From Clostridia bacterium (lineage in GTDB: Bacteria; Bacillota; Clostridia; Oscillospirales; Acutalibacteraceae), in contig JAFTXJ010000008.1 of the NCBI GenBank assembly GCA_017461625.1, positions 1-64,000 on the forward strand: a stretch of 64,000 bases of DNA, written 5' to 3'. Below the pieces are notes generated by a model, which did not search any database, was not told where the DNA came from, and saw only the letters and a list, made by a program, of their open reading frames with translations. A program made the position numbers and the translations under genes. Shown one piece after another: positions 60,097 through 64,000 of this stretch. Each line of letters opens with the position of its first letter. Within the stretch, counting starts at the first letter, position 1.

Positions 60097-61356
60097 ATGA
60101 AAAAAACATTTTTTGAAATAGACGAAAGAATACAAAAAGCGGCTGACCTTGCAATGGAAAAGGTTGCCAATAAATTCAAAGAGCTTGAAGAAATCAGCGA
60201 ATATAACCAGCAAAAAGTGCTTTCTGCTTTTATTAAAAATCAGGTGAGCGAAACAATGTTCACAGGCACAACCGGCTACGGCTACGGCGACAGAGGCCGT
60301 GAGGTGCTTGACAGCGTTTTTGCCGACATTGTAGGTGCAGAGGATGCCCTTGTTCGCCACAATTTCACTTGTGGCACGCACACCCTCGCTGTTGCCCTTT
60401 TTGGTGTGTTGAGAATGGGCGACACCATGCTCTGCGTAACAGGCACACCTTACGACACCATTCATTCAGTAATCGGTATTAACGGCAAAGGTGACGGTTC
60501 ATTGGCTGATTTCGGGGTAAAATATAAGCAGGTTGACCTTAAAAATCAAAAGCCTGATATTCCTGCTATAATTGATGCTCTTGATGACAGCATCACAATG
60601 GTTTACATTCAGCGTTCACGTGGATACGATATGCGACCAAGCCTTTCTTGTGAAGAAATCAAAGAAATTGTTGATGTGGTTAAAGCTCATTCAGATGCAA
60701 TAGTAATGGTTGATAACTGCTACGGTGAATTTGTTCAGGAGTTTGAGCCTATTGAAATGGGTGTAGATTTGATTGCAGGCTCCCTTATTAAAAATGCAGG
60801 CGGCGGAATTGCCAAAACAGGCGGTTACATAGCAGGCAGAGCGGATTTGGTTGAAAAATGCTCATACCGCTTAACAACCCCAGGTATCGGTAAAGAGGTT
60901 GGGGCAACCCTTGATCAGAACAGAGATTTATTCTTGGGCATTTTCTCAGCCCCACGTGTTGTAACAGAGGCACTTAAGGCTATGGTTTTTGCTGCGGCTT
61001 TACTTGAACAGTTCGGCTTTGAAACAACTCCTTCAAGCGAAGATAAACGCTGTGACATTGTGCAGACCGTGAAGCTTAACACTGCCGACAACCTTGTTGC
61101 TTTTTGTCAGGGGCTTCAGAAGGGAACGCCCATTGATTCCTTCGTTTTGCCCGAGCCTTGGGATATGCCCGGTTATGACGACCCTGTTATTATGTCCTCA
61201 GGTGCGTTTACTTCAGGCTCAACAATAGAACTTTCGGCTGACGGTCCGTTGCGTGCTCCTTACGCTGCGTGGATGCAGGGCGGAATCAGCTTTTACAGTG
61301 CAAAAATGAGCATTATGCTCGCCGTTAACGAATTAATTAAAAAAGGACTGATATAA
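60097..61356 (+). CDS. methionine-gamma-lyase-like protein (Alum_res/YnbB family)
   Basis: A 419-residue PLP-dependent protein of the aluminium-resistance family, related to Cys/Met metabolism enzymes. N-terminal helices precede TGTTGYGYGDRGRE and HNFTCGTHTLAVALFG; the PLP Lys lies in AGSLIKNAGGGIAKTGGYIAG (approx. residue 231). GGAGG precedes the ATG. Family function is uncertain; the original aluminium-resistance phenotype is indirect. It overlaps the DUF2461 gene through TAATG. Confidence 0.88.
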   Translation: MKKTFFEIDERIQKAADLAMEKVANKFKELEEISEYNQQKVLSAFIKNQVSETMFTGTTGYGYGDRGREVLDSVFADIVGAEDALVRHNFTCGTHTLAVALFGVLRMGDTMLCVTGTPYDTIHSVIGINGKGDGSLADFGVKYKQVDLKNQKPDIPAIIDALDDSITMVYIQRSRGYDMRPSLSCEEIKEIVDVVKAHSDAIVMVDNCYGEFVQEFEPIEMGVDLIAGSLIKNAGGGIAKTGGYIAGRADLVEKCSYRLTTPGIGKEVGATLDQNRDLFLGIFSAPRVVTEALKAMVFAAALLEQFGFETTPSSEDKRCDIVQTVKLNTADNLVAFCQGLQKGTPIDSFVLPEPWDMPGYDDPVIMSSGAFTSGSTIELSADGPLRAPYAAWMQGGISFYSAKMSIMLAVNELIKKGLI

Positions 61357-62054
61357 TGCCTTATAACGGAATTAAGAGCGAAGCTATGTGGCTTTTGGCT
61401 CAGAATAAATTTGAAAACAGTAAGCTTTTTTACGAAGAACATAAGGAAGAAATAAAAGCAGGTGTAACTGTTCCTTTGCGTCAGTTGGCAGGGGAGTTGT
61501 CACCTCTTATGTATGAAATTGATGAAATGATGAACCTTGACCCTGTTAAAATGGTGTCGAGAGTGAGAAGAGATACACGTTTTTCAAAGTACAAGCATCT
61601 TTACCGTGATAACCTGTGGGTTATGTTTCAACGCCCGAAGCGTGAATGGCAGTTTCATCCTTGTATGTGGTTTGAAGTCAGTCAGGATTGTATTTCATAC
61701 GGCATAGGTCACTATGATACAACCCCCGCCATGATGGAAATTTACCGTCAGCACCTTGTAAAATATGAGCAGGAATTTGTTGAGGCTGTTAAAAGCATTC
61801 GCAAAACAGGAGCTGAGTTTTCTGCTATTGGCTATAAAAAGCCAAAAGGCGGTGACCCATCACCTGCAGTTTTGCCATATTACAATGTCAAAAGAATGTG
61901 CTTCGTTAAATTCAGAAATGATTTCAAAACTCTTGAAACCGATGAAATTATTAAACAGCTTGAGGCTGAATATAGGGCATTTGCTCCGATGTATAAATTT
62001 CTTTTAAGAATATCTGATGAATATGTATCAACTTTGAACGGAGGGTCAGAATGA
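61356..62054 (+). CDS. DUF2461 family protein
   Basis: A 232-residue protein of unknown function matching the DUF2461 (TIGR02453) pattern: FYEEHKEEIKAGV in place of the usual NN.KEWF start, RRDTRFSKYKHLYRDNLWVMF, and GIGHYDTTPAMMEIYRQHL. No catalytic residues are known. It is coupled on both sides: its ATG shares the A of the upstream TAA and its TGA overlaps the phosphohexomutase ATG. The conserved three-gene operon suggests a common pathway, not yet identifiable. Confidence 0.85.
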   Translation: MPYNGIKSEAMWLLAQNKFENSKLFYEEHKEEIKAGVTVPLRQLAGELSPLMYEIDEMMNLDPVKMVSRVRRDTRFSKYKHLYRDNLWVMFQRPKREWQFHPCMWFEVSQDCISYGIGHYDTTPAMMEIYRQHLVKYEQEFVEAVKSIRKTGAEFSAIGYKKPKGGDPSPAVLPYYNVKRMCFVKFRNDFKTLETDEIIKQLEAEYRAFAPMYKFLLRISDEYVSTLNGGSE

Positions 62055-63562
62055 GTTATTCTTTATTAAAAAGCGGAACTGATATAAGAGGCTTTGCTGC
62101 CGACGGATTTGAAAACGAACCTTTATTTTTAAGCGATGAAAAGGTAGAAAAAATTGCACTCGGTTTTGTAAACTTCCTTTGCAACAAAACAGGTAAAAAG
62201 TCTGATGAAATATCCGTTTGTGTTGGTCACGATTCACGAGTTTCTGCCGAAAGAATAAAGGCAGCTCTGCTTCGTGCATTTTCTTCAAAAGGTGTAAGTG
62301 TTTTTGATTGTTCCCTTGCTTCAACTCCTGCTATGTTTATGGCTGTTCTTGATTTAAAGTGCGACGGCTCTGTGCAGATTACTGCAAGCCATCATCCATG
62401 GGAAAGGAACGGTCTCAAGTTTTTCACCCCTGACGGCGGACTTGAGGGCAGTGATATTTCAGCTATTCTCTCAGACGCTGAAAAAGAAGACAATGACTCT
62501 CTTGTTTTGAATGAAAGCAAAATAACACCTGTTGATTATATGAGCACTTATGCCCAAAACCTTCGTGAAATGATTAAATCTGGTGTAAATTCAAAGAATT
62601 ACGACAAGCCCTTAGAAGGCTACAAAATCATTGTAGATGCAGGCAATGGTGTGGGAGGATTTTATGCAGAAAATGTGCTCAAACCCCTGGGTGCGGATGT
62701 TACCGGCAGTCAGTTTTTGAACCCTGACGGAATGTTCCCTAATCACATTCCAAACCCTGAAAATGCTGATGCAATGGCAAGTGTGACCAAAGCGACTGTT
62801 GAAAACGGAGCTGATTTAGGTGTGATTTTTGACACCGATGTTGACCGTGCAGGTTGTGTTGACAAAAACGGAGAAGAAATCAATCGAAACAATCTTGTTG
62901 CCCTTGCTTCAGTTCTTGCTCTTGAAGGTTCTGGCGGTGGTGTAATTGTTACCGACTCTGTAACTTCAGACGGAATACCTGGGTTTATAAAATCCCTCGG
63001 TGGTGAGCATTATCGCTACAAGAGGGGATACAGAAATGTTATTAACAAGCAGATTGAGCTTAATAATGAGGGCAAATTCTGCCCTCTTGCCATTGAAACA
63101 TCGGGTCACGCAGCGTTTAAAGAGAATTATTATCTTGATGACGGTGCATACCTGATGACAAAGATAATTATCTATATGGCAAAGCACGGTGCAGATTCTA
63201 TCAAAAAAGTGCTTTCAACCCTAGCTCAACCCAAAGAAGCTAAAGAGCTGCGGTTTAATATTACCTGCGAAGATTTCAAATCTTACGGAAATGCTGTTCT
63301 TGATAATCTTGTTGCATATTTTGGTAGCAAAGATGGTTGGAGAATCGCTGATGACAACCGTGACGGAATCAGAATCTCTGCCGGTAAAGAAAACGGTGAC
63401 GGCTGGATTTTGCTCAGACTCAGCGTTCACGACCCTGTTATGCCCTTTAATGCAGAAAGCAATTTAGTCGGTGGTGTAAAAGTGATGCTAAATGAGTTTT
63501 ATAATTTTATAAAAGAACAAAAAAGTCTTGATATTACACCTATCGAAAATTTTTTTAAATAA
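62051..63562 (+). CDS. phosphomannomutase/phosphoglucomutase
   Basis: A 503-residue alpha-D-phosphohexomutase. Four domains with the active-site phosphoserine in ITASHHPWERNGLKF (residue ~112), the metal loop FDTDVDRAGC, the sugar-specificity loop IETSGHAAF, and a C-terminal phosphate loop (GIRISAGKENGDGW). It interconverts hexose-1- and 6-phosphates for glycogen, nucleotide sugars and cell envelope. The mannose vs glucose preference cannot be set from sequence alone. It is the last gene of the operon. Confidence 0.92.
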   Translation: MSYSLLKSGTDIRGFAADGFENEPLFLSDEKVEKIALGFVNFLCNKTGKKSDEISVCVGHDSRVSAERIKAALLRAFSSKGVSVFDCSLASTPAMFMAVLDLKCDGSVQITASHHPWERNGLKFFTPDGGLEGSDISAILSDAEKEDNDSLVLNESKITPVDYMSTYAQNLREMIKSGVNSKNYDKPLEGYKIIVDAGNGVGGFYAENVLKPLGADVTGSQFLNPDGMFPNHIPNPENADAMASVTKATVENGADLGVIFDTDVDRAGCVDKNGEEINRNNLVALASVLALEGSGGGVIVTDSVTSDGIPGFIKSLGGEHYRYKRGYRNVINKQIELNNEGKFCPLAIETSGHAAFKENYYLDDGAYLMTKIIIYMAKHGADSIKKVLSTLAQPKEAKELRFNITCEDFKSYGNAVLDNLVAYFGSKDGWRIADDNRDGIRISAGKENGDGWILLRLSVHDPVMPFNAESNLVGGVKVMLNEFYNFIKEQKSLDITPIENFFK

Positions 63563-63575
63563 TTAAAAAAAAGAC

Positions 63576-63604
63576 TTGCTTTTTAAAGAATAATGTGCTA
63601 TTAT
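63576..63604 (+). promoter_or_regulatory. promoter for tRNA-Pro
   Basis: TTGCTT (63576-63581), 17-nt spacer, TATTAT (63599-63604). Confidence 0.75.
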
Positions 63605-63614
63605 GTAATGCGTT

Positions 63615-63690
63615 CCGGGTGTGGCGCAGCTGGTAGCGCGCTTGACTGGGGGTCAAGAGGCCGTGAGTTCAAGTCTCGCCACTCGGACCA
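63615..63690 (+). tRNA. tRNA-Pro (GGG)
   Basis: A full cloverleaf: acceptor CCGGGTG / CACTCGG (one G-U), D-arm GCGC / GCGC, anticodon stem CTTGA / TCAAG with loop CTGGGGG (anticodon GGG, 63648-63650), T-arm GTGAG / CTCGC with loop TTCAAGT. CCA is encoded at 63688-63690. Confidence 0.97.
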
Positions 63691-63735
63691 TAGTGAGTAT
63701 TCATAACACAAGTGAATACTCACTATTCTTTTTTC
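63690..63735 (+). terminator. terminator after tRNA-Pro
   Basis: Perfect 13-bp stem ATAGTGAGTATTC / GAATACTCACTAT followed by TCTTTTTT. Confidence 0.85.
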
Positions 63736-63774
63736 ATTTCCTCACAGTTTAATAAATATAGTTTATTATGTATC

Positions 63775-63801
63775 GAGCAGGTTTTGAGCCTGCTCTTTTT
63801 T
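63775..63801 (+). terminator. second terminator-like hairpin
   Basis: GAGCAGG / CCTGCTC stem plus TTTTTT on the + strand, between the tRNA and the recombinase. It may mark the junction of an integrated element. Confidence 0.6.
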
Positions 63802-63802
63802 G

Positions 63803-64000
63803 TTATGCCGTGAGATATTCCACGGCTACGCCTTGTCTTGCTTCGAGGACTATATTTTCCTCTTTTACGGGATTCTCAATAACCCCGATGAAGCGGTAAT
63901 GAATAATAATTTTCTGCGTTCTGTTCTTTCCCTTACCCTCAATGGAATGAACCTCAATTTTCTCAATAAGTTCATTCAGGAGTGCAGGTGTTAATGTTTC
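63803..64000 (-). CDS. large serine recombinase, C-terminal DUF4368 part (5' end outside window)
   Basis: The minus-strand frame is open from the window edge to TAA 63805-63803: 65 residues with LTPALLNELIEKIEVHS, QKIIIHYRFIGV and the end RQGVAVEYLTA, the pattern of the DUF4368 tail of TnpX-like large serine recombinases. Its catalytic N-terminus lies beyond the window. Its position 113 nt past tRNA-Pro suggests the end of an integrated conjugative or mobilisable element. A + strand frame over the same bases (63800-63994) is a shadow. Confidence 0.8.
   Translation of the reverse strand, partial: ETLTPALLNELIEKIEVHSIEGKGKNRTQKIIIHYRFIGVIENPVKEENIVLEARQGVAVEYLTA

Noticed and set aside
63800-63994. 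64-codon + strand frame at the right edge
   Set aside because: It is antisense to a good DUF4368 recombinase tail that runs off the window.
1-64000. CRISPR arrays, rRNA operons, prophage structural genes
   Set aside because: Both strands were scanned by eye; no regular short repeats with unique spacers, rRNA signatures or phage head/tail genes were seen.

Overview
The window looks like chromosomal DNA of a gut-type, low-to-mid GC Firmicute, probably a Clostridia member near the Ruminococcaceae/Oscillospiraceae. The sequence reasons are: near-consensus SigA promoters (mostly 17-nt spacers), AGGAGG-type ribosome sites, a T-box before thrS, diaminopimelate dehydrogenase, a dockerin-bearing secreted protein, a DUF4368-type serine recombinase tail, and dispersed GC-rich palindromic repeats between genes. 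The species cannot be fixed from the sequence alone.

Layout. 1-11.2 kb (+): tail of a HipA-like kinase, a cytoplasmic lipase-like hydrolase, a beta-lactamase-fold serine hydrolase with an MFS transporter, a secreted acidic protein, then yfcE-like phosphodiesterase/deoB/pdp (nucleoside salvage), argH and an unknown gene. 11.2-31.6 kb is mosaic: GH110-like and GH38 glycosidases, a small structured RNA, a nitroreductase, a NifU-like mini-protein, an AGCS symporter, ddh, an ArsB/SLC13-type permease behind a structured attenuator, a phosphodiesterase-like enzyme, a polar amino-acid ABC operon with a DMT permease, an HtrA-like protease, a two-component system and galM. 31.6-46.5 kb (-): a giant beta-helix/dockerin protein, an ADP-ribosylglycohydrolase-fold protein, the pgk-tpiA-gpmI operon, uxaC, an ArsR regulator, a QueG-like protein, a patatin and a Cys-cluster protein, with three repeat islands between them. 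46.5-63.6 kb (+): T-box/thrS, an attenuator with an 18-codon leader peptide before a tandem-GNAT protein, two broken REP-associated transposase copies, a secreted lipase with a membrane-anchored EEP hydrolase, a TVP38-like protein, galK, two M42 peptidases, acetyltransferases, GrpB, and an Alum_res/DUF2461/phosphohexomutase operon. The right end holds tRNA-Pro(GGG) and the C-terminus of a large serine recombinase, probably the edge of an integrated element.

Working together. Carbohydrate use runs through the window: GH110, GH38, galM, galK, uxaC, the phosphohexomutase and lower glycolysis suggest foraging on host or plant glycans. Nucleoside breakdown (deoB, pdp) feeds ribose and deoxyribose phosphates into the same core.

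The most unusual signals are regulatory or repetitive: (a) the leader-peptide attenuator before the tandem GNAT gene; (b) an orphan ~100-nt RNA with its own promoter and terminator at 12.95-13.06 kb; (c) an attenuator with a competing antiterminator pairing before the ArsB/SLC13-type permease; and (d) REP hairpins with GTAG feet, two of them inside a REP-associated transposase gene and showing a compensatory stem change.
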